From NCBI RefSeq assembly GCF_902806685.2, contig NC_048553.1, positions 3,455,099 to 3,519,098 on the forward strand: a stretch of 64,000 nucleotides of DNA, read 5' to 3'. This document shows, in pieces, positions 10,296 to 21,330 of the stretch (positions within the stretch are counted from its first letter, which is position 1; each line of letters starts with the position of its first letter). The notes beneath the pieces are model-generated. The model did not search any database. It was not told the origin of the DNA and was given only the letters and a program-made list of their open reading frames with translations. The position numbers and the translations under genes were made by a program. The DNA comes from Maniola hyperantus. Lineage: Eukaryota; Arthropoda; Insecta; Lepidoptera; Nymphalidae.

Positions 10296-11203
10296 ATTGA
10301 AATATTTTGGTCAACCCTGGTTCCTGAGCAATCTGCACGTGTATTTTACACTAGCCCCGCGAATTATAAGGATTAAGCAAAGGCGTGCAGCTCATAGAGG
10401 CATAAAAGCACTGCTTACCTAAGAAATAGTTACCCTAGTTGAAATAGCTTAATGCTCAATGTAAATAGGTACCTTCCTAAATACTGCTTACCCTGGCTTT
10501 GAACCCTGTGCACGCCACTGGGATTAAGTATACGGAGCGTCGTGCGAGCTACGTGGGCGACTCACTGCGCCCACTGGGCTGTGGGCTGTTGCCATTATCG
10601 ATATTATCGGCGCGACATATCGGTTCTTAAAATAACTCTCTTTGTATGTAATATTTTATTTTTTATTGAAATATTTTGATCAGCCCTGAGCAAACTGCAC
10701 GTGTACAGTAGCCCCTTGAATTATAAGGATTATACGTAATACGGAGCGACATGCGAGCTACGTGGGCGACTCACCGCACCCGCTAGGCTGTTGGCGTTAT
10801 CGATATATTAGCGAGCGTCTTCACTATCCATACTTACAATAACTTTTTTCTATATATTTTCTCTTTTTGTTTAGTTTTTAATTATGACATTTAGTCAGCC
10901 CTAAGCAAACTGCACGTGTATAGTAGCCCCTGAATTATAAGGATTATACGGAGCGTCATGCGAACTATGTCTATGACTCACCGCGCCCACTGCGCTGTTG
11001 CCATTATCAATTATCCATTGTTATACCTTACACACTTACATCTTATAAAAGTAAATAACGGTAACAACTGCTTTAGTTAGAAACTGTGTTACAGTTGTTA
11101 ACGCCCGCCTCCAGATAGAGAAATTAGGTACAAAAGAAATAATAAAAAAGAAAAAGCACAATGTTAAAAAATCAATAAAAATTATGTTAGATTAATATAT
11201 GTG

Positions 11204-11236
<33 letters not shown>

Positions 11237-12060
11237 ATTATCTCTTCTTATTTAGTTTTTAATGATAACATTTGGTCAGCCCTGAGCAAACTGCACGTGT
11301 ACAGTAGCCCCGTGAATTATAAGGATTATACGGAGCGTCATGCGAGCTATGTGGGCGACTCACCGCGCCCGCCGCACTGTTGCTATTATCGAAATTATTA
11401 GCAACAGTATCCATTCTTATAATAACTTTCTTTCTTTATATTATCTGTTCTTATTTAGTTTTTAATGATAACATTTGGTCAGCCCTAAGCAAACTGCACG
11501 TGTACACTGTACAGTAGCCCCGTGAATTATAAGGATTATACGGAGCGTCACGCGAGCTATCTGGGCGACTCACCGCACCCGCTGGGCTGTTGGCATTATC
11601 GATATTATTAGCTCAACAGTATCCATTGTTATACCTAATAACTTTCTTTCTTTAAATTATCTTTTTTGTTTAGTTTTTAATTATGACATTTAGTCAGCCC
11701 TGAGCAAACTGCACGTGTACAGTAGCCCCGTGAATTATAAGGATTATACGGAGCGTCACGCGAGCTATCTGGGCGACTCACCGCACCCGCTGGGCTGTTG
11801 GCATTATCGATATTATTAGCTCAACAGTATCCATTGTTATACCTAATAACTTTCTTTCTTTAAATTATCTTTTTTGTTTAGTTTTTAATTATGACATTTA
11901 GTCAGCCCTAAGCAAACTGCACGTGTGAGTAGCCCCTGAATTATAAGTATTATACGGAGCGTCACGCGAGCTATGTGGGCGACTCACCGCGCCCGCTGCA
12001 CTGTTGCCATTATCGATATTAGCGGCGCGACAGATCCGTTCTTAAAATAAGTAACTCTCT
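10296..12060 (+). repeat. Tandem repeat array, ~200-215-bp units
   Basis: The block 'cagccctgagcaaactgc' (or a close variant) recurs at about 10312, 10681, 10896, 11278, 11480, 11695 and 11903, giving spacings near 215, 202 and 208 where no extra sequence intervenes. Two gaps are longer because of inserted or rearranged sequence (10360-10530) and a GT microsatellite (about 11199-11236). All seven units keep CACGTG, and five of seven keep TATCGATA near the unit end. The units at 11480 and 11695 are almost identical, so homogenisation or duplication is recent. No coding potential. Confidence 0.88.
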
Positions 12061-12076
12061 TCTCGGAAAATATGTA

Positions 12077-12492
12077 CAGTACGCGGCCATCGAACATCGA
12101 TCTTTAGAAGGAGACAGCAAATTTGTAGAGCACTGTCTCGGTCGTTGAAACCGACAAAGCGTCATTTATGGGTGTGGCGGTTGCTACAATAGAAACTAGA
12201 TGGCGCTGTTCAATCGATGACATAGTCCCGAACAAATGTACCGCCGACAGTACTCACACTAACAGAGTGTTCTGCAATCTGGACTATATTATATAGAAGT
12301 TTCAAGATACAATCGTCGGCCCAGCTGGCGCTACCGAGCACAACCAACCGCTCGGTGGGAGATCTCCCCTTTGGTACGGTCGAGTTGCAACCCGCTCCCG
12401 TACATGGGTATGAGTGACAGAGACAACGCTCTACAAAAATGAAATACTTATCATTCTAAAAGCCGATGCTCATCACTTTCGGCCGCGTACTG
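12077..12492. mobile_element. MITE family M1, copy 2, interrupted
   Basis: TIRs CAGTACGCGGC... and ...GCCGCGTACTG are flanked by TA (12075-12076 and 12493-12494). The middle is broken by a 231-bp insertion (12174-12404). Without it the element has the ~175-180 bp typical of the family. Confidence 0.82.
12174..12404. mobile_element. Unclassified insertion inside MITE M1
   Basis: The insertion is bounded by direct repeat TGGGT (12169-12173 and 12405-12409), and the M1 sequence resumes exactly after it. I see no TIRs or tRNA boxes. It may be a 5'-truncated retroposon or an unknown small element. Confidence 0.55.
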
Positions 12493-12645
12493 TACGTATG
12501 TGTGACAGATCGAGATGGCAATCGTGGAGGGAACGCCCCGCACACCCGCACAGCCTCCACGCTACCCGGGTGCGGGCGAGTGAGGGTGACGTGCGTCCCC
12601 CCGCCTCATACCCCGATTGTCATCTCGCCTTGTCGCGGACTGTAC
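12493..12645. mobile_element. MITE family M2, copy 2
   Basis: Ends share the 'gacag(g/a)tcgagatgg' core with copies at 1339 and 62083. The interior is GC-rich (CCCGCACA and CCCCCCGCC tracts). It abuts MITE M1 copy 2 almost directly and may share the TA between them. Confidence 0.7.
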
Positions 12646-12835
12646 TCATGAGTCATGATAGAAATGCTGGGATGACCCTCTAACTCAAACTGAACCTGTC
12701 AAACTAGATGTTGTAAAGTTGTCCATAATGTTTGCACTTTTTGGCTTTCATTTTACAGGCTGTTTACTTTTTAAATCCTTACAAACTTTTAAAAGTATTT
12801 ATCTATATTTATTTGTGTTTCTACCAACACTTCAA
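12646..12835. other. Spacer
   Basis: AT-rich, no features. Confidence 0.3.
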
Positions 12836-12836
12836 G

Positions 12837-13090
12837 GATAAATAATTTTAAATACATATCAAAATTTGCGTAACCGGCAGGAATCGAACCTGCATCTTCT
12901 GGGTTCGCGCCGGATGCCTTAACCAACTCGGCCATGGTTTCGCTTACCGCCAGTGACGAAATTTGTGATACGTATGTTCTCTCAGTACTGAAGCGACTGT
13001 TTAATGCCATCTAGTAGCGACACTTTGCAGTTATCGAACTATGCGGTTACGCAATTTTTGATATGTATTTAAAATTATTTAGTATTTATC
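12837..13090. mobile_element. TIR element carrying a tRNA-like sequence
   Basis: Left end 12837-12875 and right end 13045-13090 are inverted repeats of ~40 bp: both read 'gataaata' then 'ttttaaatacatatcaaaa' then GCGTAACC from outside in. The right arm has a 7-nt extra piece and there is one further mismatch. The total is about 254 bp. Between the arms, next to the left TIR, is a tRNA-like sequence on the minus strand. I could not define a clear target duplication. Confidence 0.7.
12868..12943 (-). tRNA. tRNA-like sequence (probable pseudogene)
   Basis: Read on the minus strand: D arm 'ggccgagttggttaaggc', a T arm with a perfect 5-bp stem around TTCGATT, and an acceptor-like end overlapping the TIR's GTAACC. 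The D arm looks like the Ser/Leu type, but the variable arm is only 4-5 nt, the anticodon stem has a mismatch and position 33 is not T. The acceptor pairs at only 5-6 of 7 positions. Most likely a tRNA pseudogene or SINE head captured by the TIR element, not a working tRNA. Confidence 0.5.
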
Positions 13091-13979
13091 TAATTGCATT
13101 GGTACTACACATACATACACAATTACACCTGATGGGAAGTGATCTAAGATTAAGCACTTTTGCCTGGAAGAGATGCTTCTTGTTTCATAAAATCTCTTGA
13201 TCTTAATAAGGAATGTCAAACTCAAAAACTTACTCTTTCGCTCAGTTTATGTTGAGATCTCACTTTTTAAATTTTATTGGTTTAAAAAACAGAACAAGTT
13301 AGGGCCATCACAAACAGATAGTATTGAAAAGAGTCAAGTCTTTAACAACTTAAACTCAGTGTAAGTATGTAGTTTGACATAGCCACAGATTAGGGAACTA
13401 AAGTGTGGACAGCATTACAATCATATACGGAGCCATGCGGACCGCGATTAGTCACAAGTCAAAGTACCTAAATAAAGCTTAGTTGTTCACCAAGAAGCGC
13501 ATCATGACTCCCCTCTGCCGGTGTGCGTTCCACCTTACATCATGTAATGTAATGGTCAACAACAAATTAATCAGCCGCACCAAGTTCGTGATTTGGTAAC
13601 CAAACCGCAAAAGTACCCTATTATTGCTATTAGCAGCTTAAACGTGGGAATCTCGTGGGAAATTATATCGTATGATGAATCTGTTTAAACATCTATTTTC
13701 CTAACTAATCCTCCTTCCGTTACTTTTTTACGTCGAAATATAGCATCTAGAAATGACTTTCAGCACTTTATAAAATCGTTTTAATAGTCGGAGTGAGAGT
13801 TGCACACTGGAACTCTCTGATGTCATAATGGCCGGGTAGTCAAATTTTCAGTAATGTACTTTTTTTTTTATTTAGTCCACCACAAAACTGACCACAATTA
13901 TTATATGATAACAAGGTACCTAGTAGATATACAGAAGTATTCGTTTTTAATTGTGTCTACTGGATGTGGACGTGTGAAC
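13091..13979. other. Intergenic, nothing recognised
   Basis: No repeat or coding signal noticed. Confidence 0.35.
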
Positions 13980-14078
13980 GATGAAATAGTGATCTATCAC
14001 TATTTCATCTATTTCACTTATATTAACCTAAAGTTCTAACTTTAGGTTAATATAAAGTTCTAACTTTAGGTTAATATA
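13980..14078. repeat. Two adjacent palindromes and a short tandem duplication
   Basis: 13980-14009 is a 30-bp palindrome with 14-bp arms and a 2-nt spacer. 14018-14055 is a second with 17-bp arms and a 4-nt spacer. The second arm's 23-bp block is repeated directly up to 14078. Confidence 0.9.
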
Positions 14079-14912
14079 AGACTACGTCCACACCTGCGCG
14101 TCACGAACTCACGAACGCGGGATGCGGGACGCGATGCGGGAGCGCTCACGACGTGCGGCGGCGACGCATGTATCTATACGAAACGGGTATCGTGGTTGCG
14201 CGTAGGTATTCCCGTTTCGCAGGCACTTTGGTCGCACTGGTTTGGAATTATCCGTCCTGGTTTTTAAGCATCAGCTTAAAGGCTTTCAATTTGTAATTCA
14301 AGTAAATGCCAATCGGCAAATTAACAATCAAAAACTTTGATAAAAACAAACGGGTTTGACGTCGTCATTATCTAAACGTGCAAATTGATATAGGTAGGTA
14401 CCATGTTATTATAATGGTTCTTATTAAGTTCAGAGGGTTAACCCGCCCACAAGGCCCCATCCAGCATCGATCTATCTCAACGCACGTGGGTAGTTGTTAA
14501 CGAGAGACCGCGCGGGTTTCGCCTAATGTCTTCATTTGTATTCAGATTTACCTACGCAGATAGAACGTGTGTACAACCCAACACAACCTAATAGTTGCGG
14601 CTCAAACTAAATATCTACACGGAATAAGCTACTATATTACTAGTGACTAGAGATGCAAATCGCTTGGTACAGTTTCAGGTGTAGGGGTGTTGTTCAAAGA
14701 TAGTTGTCCGGGCTTACGGCAGATATAGGACGGACGGTGTTCCAGCAGGGAAGTCGTGGTCACAGTCTAATTACGAATTAATTATTTGATTGGGTTCCAG
14801 ATATTGGTTGGGTCTCAATTGATACTATTATTGTTTGTTGGATAAATTCTGTACTGCTGTAAAGTAATTTAGGGGATTTGAATAAGTGACTTAGTCCGAG
14901 TGAAGTTAAATA
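14079..14912. other. Intergenic, GC-rich start
   Basis: 14090-14170 is CpG-rich with GCGGGA-type repeats. No gene supported beyond that. Confidence 0.35.
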
Positions 14913-15307
14913 AACCCGGCCAAGTGTGAGTCGGACTCGCAAACGAAGGGTTCCGAACCATTATCTATAAAAACGAGCAAAAAAATCACGTTTGTTTTAT
15001 GGGAGCCCCTTAAATATTTATTTCACTTGATGATGTCAGCGTGGATTTCGGTTTTTAAAAATCCCGTGGGAACTCTTGAATTTTCAGGGATAAAAAGTAG
15101 CATATGACCTTTCCCGGGTCGTTAGCTAACCCTGTACCAAATTTCATCAAAATCGGTTTTTAGTATTTGTTGTTATAGTGGCACCAGAAATACATCATGT
15201 GTGAAAATTTCAACTGTCTCACTATCACGGTTCATGAGATACATGAGAGACAGCGGAGTCTTAGTAATAGGGTCCCGTTTTACCCTTTGGGTACGGAACC
15301 CTAAAAA
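14913..15307 (-). repeat. Dispersed repeat A variant with a repeat-B fragment inside
   Basis: The ends 'cccggccaagtgtgagtc' and 'gtacggaaccctaaaaatg' are those of repeat A reversed. The middle (about 15042-15160) is a diverged piece of repeat B ('aaaaatcccgtgggaactct'). The remaining internal part resembles the copy at 17845-18113 ('aattttcac', ATAACAACAAAT region) and not the one at 818. Confidence 0.6.
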
Positions 15308-15542
15308 TGAGTAGATCTCAGCCTTAGTGGCTATATAATAAATAGGTATGAATGGGACTTCGCAATTTCTTGGTGAAAATACCTAGTAGCTGTAATAATG
15401 AGGTTCAAAATAATACAAAATCTGTTTGATTCGTTTTTTAGAGTTCTGTATAAAATAAGGAACCCTTATTTCGTCCAGTCCATCTCTGACAGTCTGTCTA
15501 TGCTCACAGCCATTTTAAACAAACTATTAGCAAGCATATATA

Positions 15543-15758
15543 ATACTAGCTGATGCCCGCGACTTTGTCCGCGTGGAATTAGATTTTTAAAGTCTTGTGG
15601 GAACTCTTTGATTTTCCGGGATAAAAAGTAGCCTATGTCACTTTCCAGGTCCCTATCTATACCCATGCAAAAAATCACGTCAATCCGTTGCGACGTGATT
15701 GAAGGACAAACCAACAAACCAATAAACAAACACACTTTCGCATTTATAATAAGGGTAG
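15543..15758 (+). repeat. Dispersed repeat B, complete-looking copy
   Basis: Starts 'actagctgatgcccgcgac', passes 'ttttccgggataaaaagtag' and 'cacgtcaatccgttgcgac' and ends 'actttcgcatttataata'. It is the reference I used for the B copies throughout the window (22908, 23935, 24375, 24935, 33227, 33866, 36240, 61083 and 62440 on +; 16405, 26698, 32314, 34096, 38030 and 42380 on -). No protein-coding content. The class is uncertain. Confidence 0.75.
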
Positions 15759-16094
15759 GTACTGATAATAGCAAGAGAAAAATATATGAAGGAGTTGTTA
15801 GAACTCTTTCGCTGTATCCTAATTTTTTCCCAAAAGTCTGTATAAACATAAACTAAAAGTAGAGTAATAAAAAGCAAACGTAATAAAAGTTAGGTCGCGA
15901 AAATTGGGTCAAAGTTACAGGGACCGTACATAAGCACTAGGTGTTATAGTTAGAGCTGTCTGGCGCACTCGTCTGGGCTGGGTGGTTGGTTACGCGACGT
16001 GAATCCCTAATTTTAAATGGCCGACGCGAAATTGTTTTCGGTTTTGTTATTGTGTAAATATTTTCAGAGCAATTTTAGTACCTAAGTAACTCAA
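15759..16094. other. Intergenic, nothing recognised
   Basis: No features beyond chance open frames. Confidence 0.3.
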
Positions 16095-16300
16095 GGTGAC
16101 TGACTGACTGACTGATTTATCAACGCACAGCTCAAACTATTGAACGGATCGGGCTGAAATTTGGCATGCAGATAGCTATTATGATGTAGGCATCCGCTAA
16201 GAAAGGGTTTTTGAAAATTCAACCCCTAAGGGGGTGAAATAGGGGTTTGAAATTTGTGTAGTCCATGCGGACGAAGTCGCGAGCATAAGCTAGTTAAATA
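16095..16300 (-). repeat. Dispersed repeat C, reversed copy
   Basis: GACT repeats, 'gcatgcagatagctattat', 'cccctaagggggtgaaatag' and the terminal 'gacgaagtcgcgagcataag' are in family order. Confidence 0.75.
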
Positions 16301-16404
16301 TAAATAGGGTACCGCTAATAAGAACTAACTAATATCTAATGTTCTTGAGGCCCAATTTATTCAGACTGAGATATTTAATCAATACTATTTATTCTCTTTC
16401 CTCT

Positions 16405-16590
16405 TTACTCTATCAATTCCTTCAATCACGCGCAAAGGATCGGCGTGATTTTTTGGCATGGATATAGTTAAAGACCTGGACAATAGCATAGACTAAGTAG
16501 GTACATTTTATCCCGGAAAATCAAAGAGTTATCACACTATTCTAAAAACCTAAATCCACGTGGACGAAGTCGTGGGCTGAACTAGTATGC
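16405..16590 (-). repeat. Dispersed repeat B, reversed copy
   Basis: 'cgtgattttttggcatgg', 'atcccggaaaatcaaagag' and 'cacgtggacgaagtcgtgg' in order. Diverged. Confidence 0.65.
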
Positions 16591-17844
16591 AAATAATTAA
16601 TTAATGTACCTGGTCTATATCTACCACCTACAATCTTACATTGAAGACGTAATTTAAAAAGTTTTCAAAAAAAAGTCCGATTGCGGTTTGCACTGCATTT
16701 TAAGCGCTTTTTTATAATTGTATGCACCCAGCTGGTACCCAGTGTAATCGCGCCATCAAAACGAATGTAATGACGTGTTATTTATCGAAATCGGTTTACC
16801 GTTGATTAGTTACGAGCAGAACAAATTAGGAACGGACATACTTACACATACAGTCCAATCATATAACCCTCCGTTTGGGGCTTGGGCTTTCCCGTAGTCA
16901 GGTATTTAAAGATTACAATTCACAAAATGTAGACTTCTGTTTATTTTCAATACTTGCCGACACATTTTTCTCGTTTATTTGTTCAAAAGACGAACGGAAT
17001 AAACGTCTCGAATTCTCGAATCGACGACAAGCAGTCTTTTTTGAATTGTTTGCGCGAATCCAAATTGACGGACGTTTCCCTCATTACGAATATCGAGTTA
17101 GCGCCGTATTCCCGGCACGTATTTTTTTTATTTATACCCATCTGGGAGCAGGTAGGTCGACGAAATCGGTGTGATTTGAATGTTTTTGTAAAAGGAGTTC
17201 ACTATAAGAATCATAACTGTATCCAAGCATACTCTTTAAATAGATACTAAGACTAAGTAGCAGATAATTCAACGGAGAAAATACCAGTTCCGCCAAAAAA
17301 CGATCAGAAAATTGTTTGGCGTCACCAGCCTAACAATTTATATACGGGTAACCACCACCTCCCATGGCCCCACCAACCTTGCGGTTTATGGGCCGAAGCG
17401 CGGGAGGGCACCCGTTCGGTACTTGCTCGGTGGCTCTTTCCCGGGGCGCCTTGATGACTCCCTACAAATTCTTTCTATCTAATCCTTGTCCCTATGAGTC
17501 TTTCCCCCCCTTTCTGAGGCAGACGTACACTACACGCAGATCCTTGCGTGCCCGGCGGTCCGGATCCTTTCTCCATCTCAAGCACCCACTGGTTTCTGTG
17601 TTCCGAGCTGTTCCGCCTCTTGTGCCATTGGTGCGTGAACTCCCGTGGCAACGAGGTAGATTGATTTTACCAAACAAAGAGAATTAGATATAGAATAGAG
17701 AGTGCTCACTCAGTGTTTATGTCTCGAAGAGTATTGAGTATATGAAATGACCAGCAAAGGTGAAGAGAATAGGTATGAGAGTGAGGGAATAGGGTTCTAT
17801 CTTCAGCGGCGGTGACAGAATGACGAAGACGATGGGAGGACGTT
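16591..17844. other. Intergenic with a GC-rich block of unknown origin
   Basis: 17340-17690 is GC-richer and holds an open frame of 107 codons (17364-17687, +) overlapped by another on the minus strand. Neither has a recognisable domain. It may be a LINE 5' fragment, but I cannot support that. 16875-17250 has two overlapping plus-strand frames, taken as chance. Confidence 0.35.
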
Positions 17845-18113
17845 TTTAGGGTTCACTAAGGGTGCCAGTGGGACTCTATTACTAAGCCTCCGCTGTCCGT
17901 CCGTCCGTACGTCTGTCAGCGGGCTGTATCTCGTATGAACTGCAATAGGTAGAGAATTGAAATTTTCACAGATTAAGTGTTGCTATTGCTGCTATAACAA
18001 CAAATAATTTAAAACATTTCAAAATGACCGCCATGAAAATAAAGTGTTATTTCTTGTACTATGGTACGGAACCCCTCGTGTGCGAGTTCAACTCACACTT
18101 GACCGATTTTCTT
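17845..18113 (+). repeat. Dispersed repeat A variant
   Basis: Begins 'tttttagggttc', has CCGT microsatellite-like units (17888-17905) and ends 'acttgaccgattttctt'. Diverged from the 818 copy. Confidence 0.55.
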
Positions 18114-18189
18114 ATTTTGTTCCTCTGAATTCGACCGCGTAATGTGAGAAAAAAGTTTCGCATCAAAAACTGTCTTCTTGATAGATATT

Positions 18190-18290
18190 ATATGAATAGA
18201 ATAGAATAGAATGTTTTTTTATTCATGTAAACTTTTTACAAGTACTTATGAATAGTCAGGTAGTTTTAATTTACCACTGGTTCGGAATGC
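18190..18290 (-). mobile_element. LINE 3'-end fragment (family E), reversed
   Basis: 'ttttttattcatgtaaac' followed by 'accactggttcggaatgcc' is the reverse complement of the 3' block at 2330-2400. Confidence 0.45.
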
Positions 18291-18959
18291 CGACTGCACG
18301 TGTCGGATGCACTGGTATGGATCAATGAAACAACTGCTCGGTCGGACGGTCCGTTTATTACTGAAGATCTACCTACATGAAAGGTATAATATAATACACA
18401 TCACTTCTCCGGTTGTAAGTAAAATAGGTTTAAGTAGTTCATTATTTAATAAACAAGACGCGAATATCGACACAGTTACATAAATACGAATAGGTAATTA
18501 GGACTAAAAACCACAGCATCAAGCAGTATTAATTGCGGTGCCAAAGGCTATGTGGCAGTACATATAGGCTCGAATTTCCAGCATATACCTAATGTAGATG
18601 TGGGCAGCGTCTCGCGGCCCCGCGCCCACCCCATCCTTCGAGGCTACCCCTTCAGCCTAGGGTTGTCTGTCAAGTCCAGTTTTCAACTAGATATACATTG
18701 AATATAGTTACTATTATGACCAAATTTTTTTACTTATCGGTATACGGTACATACGACGACGCTACAGTATTTTTGAAGCTAGCAAAGCGTCTTAAATGAA
18801 GTTTCGCTGAAAATTCTTATGTCTAAGAAATTGCTTTGAGAAGGTCAGATATGAGAATCTTAAGTAGGAACCAATTTGGCGTATGTGTCACAAAAAATTA
18901 TTCAGCAAATCATTTTCACCTGAAGGAGCCCAAGTAGGTATGGCATGTTTTAAAAGTGT
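18291..18959. other. Intergenic, nothing recognised
   Basis: No coding or repeat signal noticed. Confidence 0.3.
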
Positions 18960-19226
18960 TTTAAACTCAACGGGTTGTGAAGCTGAAGTGGCAATTGACA
19001 GGGCACATAGTTCGTAAAACCGATAGACGTTCCAAGGTGCTGAAATGGATACCTCGCACCGGAAGACGCAGCGTTGGAAGACCCCCCCCCCCACTAGGTT
19101 GACGGACGACATCAAAGACGAGTCGCAGGGAGCCGCTGGATTCAGGCGGCGCAAAACCGTGGCATGTGGATTGTGGAAGTCCCTACAAGAGACCTATGTC
19201 CAGCAGTGGACGATGATGATGATGAT
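18960..19226 (+). mobile_element. RTE-type LINE, 3' end of ORF2
   Basis: Conceptual translation across small frame breaks shows the RTE C-terminal signature in order: KLKWQLTGHIVRKTDRR, then VLKWIPRTGRRSVGRPP, then RLTDDIKD, then LWKSLQETYVQQWT. It ends in a GATGATG run (19212-19227) typical of RTE tails. This is only the last ~85 codons of a reverse transcriptase-endonuclease protein and is inactive. A C run (about 19083-19092) causes one frame slip. The SINE1 copies end in a similar GATGAT tail. Confidence 0.8.
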
Positions 19227-19863
19227 GCCAGTCAGTCATTTTCTCCTTTTAACATAAAATAATAATAATAATAATAAAATCATTTATTTCACCAAATACA
19301 AAATCATATTTTTGTTAGTATTGACACGTAGGTACCTTAAAACTAATTATTATAAAATTCTTACTAAAACAATACTGTGCACCTGTTTTCCGAACTAGTA
19401 GAAACTGTGTCTCGAAAAACAGGGCCTCCAGCTCGGTGAGTACAAAGCTAACTACATACTAACTAACATACTAACTATACTAAAGAGCTAAAGAAAATAT
19501 TATGTGCGTGATAATATATTTAGAAGATTGATAAAGTGTCAACCCTGGGTCCAGCCGCCCCGTCTAATTGACGCCGTACCGGACGCGAGCCCGTGGGGAC
19601 GCGCTCCGCCTTCCGGACTGCTCCCGATTTACAACATCGGCCGATAATCTTTTCTTGATGACGCAGCATCGCCGTGTACCTACGTGTGAAAAGGTTCCGC
19701 TCCGAACTTCCGACATAATAGTCCGACTGCATTTGGATAATGAGGCTGAGGCATATTTTTGAAGAAAACTTCTTAAAGTGCGTGGGGAGATTTTGGGATG
19801 AGTAAAAACTTCAAGGTCGCGTCACCGGCATGCTACCTATTTTTTGGCGGTTTCGATTCGTAC
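19227..19863. other. Intergenic; AAT microsatellite at 19258-19278
   Basis: 19258-19500 has an AATAATAAT start and could be a reversed LINE 3' UTR, but no second copy in the window confirms this. The frames at 19520-19762 overlap on both strands and have no motif. Confidence 0.3.
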
Positions 19864-20013
19864 CTTAGGGTGAGATCTACAGAGCGCACTCTGACTTTGC
19901 TCAGACTTAAGACACGGTTAAAGCTAGACAGCGTTATAAAGCTGGCATAAATCTGTCTCGTTTTACCAGTGACTGAGCAAAGTCAAAGCACGCTCTATAG
20001 ATTTCAGCCTCAG
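19864..20013. mobile_element. MITE M3
   Basis: About 45-bp imperfect inverted ends: the left reads 'gagatctacagagcgcac' then 'tgactttgctcagact', and the right end is its complement (19969-20013). The interior is short. Target duplication not clear. Confidence 0.7.
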
Positions 20014-20424
20014 TTTCGTTTCACTTTGCTCCCAATGTGGCCTGCGCTTCCGATACGCTACGCTCCGGACAACGCAGCGGAAACCAATCCTTAATCTAAG
20101 AGTTAGAGTTTTATTTTAAGTGAAAATTAGGAGAGTAAGCTGAAATTTTGCGCACATAGTAATAATGCTCCCCTTTCCCAGCAAATAACGCAATCTTACA
20201 CAGTCTTTGACACAGTGGCCGACTATTTCCGTTATTATCCGCCGAAGCTGCCCGCTAAAACAAAGAAGGCCTCGCCGGCGTAATGTAGATTTTAATTAAA
20301 TTTCCTCTGGACACCCGGCTGAACCCCGTCAAGTATGCTTTGAAGGATCATTCCGAAGTCTCTAAAACGTATCTGCACCTAACGGTGGCATAATATTTTG
20401 GGAGATAATGACATTATCTAAATA
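20014..20424. other. Intergenic, nothing recognised
   Basis: No features supported. Confidence 0.3.
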
Positions 20425-20602
20425 TATAAAAGGATTGACTGACTGACTGATCTATCAACGCACAGCTCAATCTACTGGACGGATCGGGCTGAAAGGCATG
20501 CAGATAGCTATTATGACAGTAGTAGGTATGGCTAGTAGGCATCCGCTAAGAAAGGATTTTGTGAAATTCAAGCGGACGAAGTCGCGGGTATAAGCTAGTT
20601 AT
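20425..20602 (-). repeat. Dispersed repeat C, reversed and shortened
   Basis: GACTGACTGACTGATC start, 'ggcatgcagatagctatta' and 'aagcggacgaagtcgcggg'. It lacks the central 'cccctaaggggg' block. Confidence 0.7.
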
Positions 20603-20648
20603 TACCTAAGTTCCTTTTGTATAACCTTTACTGGCAAATAAAACTGGC

Positions 20649-20955
20649 AAGCTGTGATAGTCTCGTTGTTAGGACGTCCGCCTCCTAATCGGAGGTCGAG
20701 GGATCGATCCCGGGCACGCACCTCTAACTTTTCAAAGTTATGTGTTTTAAGTACCTACTTAAAATATCACTTGCTTTAACGGTGAAGGAAAACATCGTGA
20801 GGAAATCTGCATGCCTGAGGGAACATCCCAATCTTCTCTAAAATGTGGAAGTCTGCTAATTCGCGCTTGGGCAGCGTGGTGGACTATGATCAAGCCCTTC
20901 TCATTCTAATAGGAGACCCGTACCCGTAGTGATGAGCCGGCGATGGCTTTATTAT
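20649..20955 (+). mobile_element. tRNA-Arg-like SINE (SINE1), plus-strand copy
   Basis: Head with A-box-like 'tagtctcgttgttaggacg', an anticodon-loop region CTCCTAA (CCU, Arg) and a B box 'gggatcgatcccgggc'. The body has 'aacggtgaaggaaaacatcg' and ends near 'gatgagccggcgatgg'. RNA polymerase III transcription from the internal boxes is expected for the family. Confidence 0.82.
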
Positions 20956-21229
20956 GGTTTGTATCATCTTTACTGACAAATTACGTAACTTACACCAACA
21001 AAAAAAGAAAGACGTATTTACAGCCCTAACAAAACAATAACTTTTTATTCGTCTGACTTGGTGTAACTAACTTTGTTACACTTCCCTCCTGCGATAACAA
21101 CTGAAGAATAATTTCACGTCTAATTAGATACTTATGTTACTGTAAAAGCTCGAACTATGGTAGCTATTTCGGATTTATGTAAAACCCAGGATTTACCAAG
21201 TCATCAATACTCATACCCAAGGGGTCATA

Positions 21230-21330
21230 CTCAAGGTACCCCAAGGTGCTGGTATGGTGACCTCGCACCGAAAGACGCAGTGTTGGAAGACCTCCCACTA
21301 GGTGGACGGACGACATCAGACGAGTAGGTA
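21230..21330 (+). mobile_element. RTE-type LINE fragment
   Basis: 'aggtgctggtatggtgacct' through 'ggacggacgacatcagacga' matches the VLxWxPRTxRRSVGRPPxRxTDDI region of the copy at 18960-19226. About 100 bp only. Confidence 0.6.

Noticed and set aside
12868..12943. Functional tRNA gene
   Set aside because: Anticodon stem and acceptor mismatches, an unusual loop and overlap with a TIR argue for a pseudogene.
13092..14912. Host exon search in the longer unassigned stretches
   Set aside because: No run of splice-bounded frames with consistent coding bias or domain motifs could be recognised by eye.
16875..17250. Two overlapping ~99-codon plus-strand frames
   Set aside because: No motif and frames overlap each other; likely chance in AT-rich DNA.
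17364..17687. 107-codon open frame in a GC-rich block
   Set aside because: Overlapped by a comparable minus-strand frame, no recognisable domain, composition explains it.
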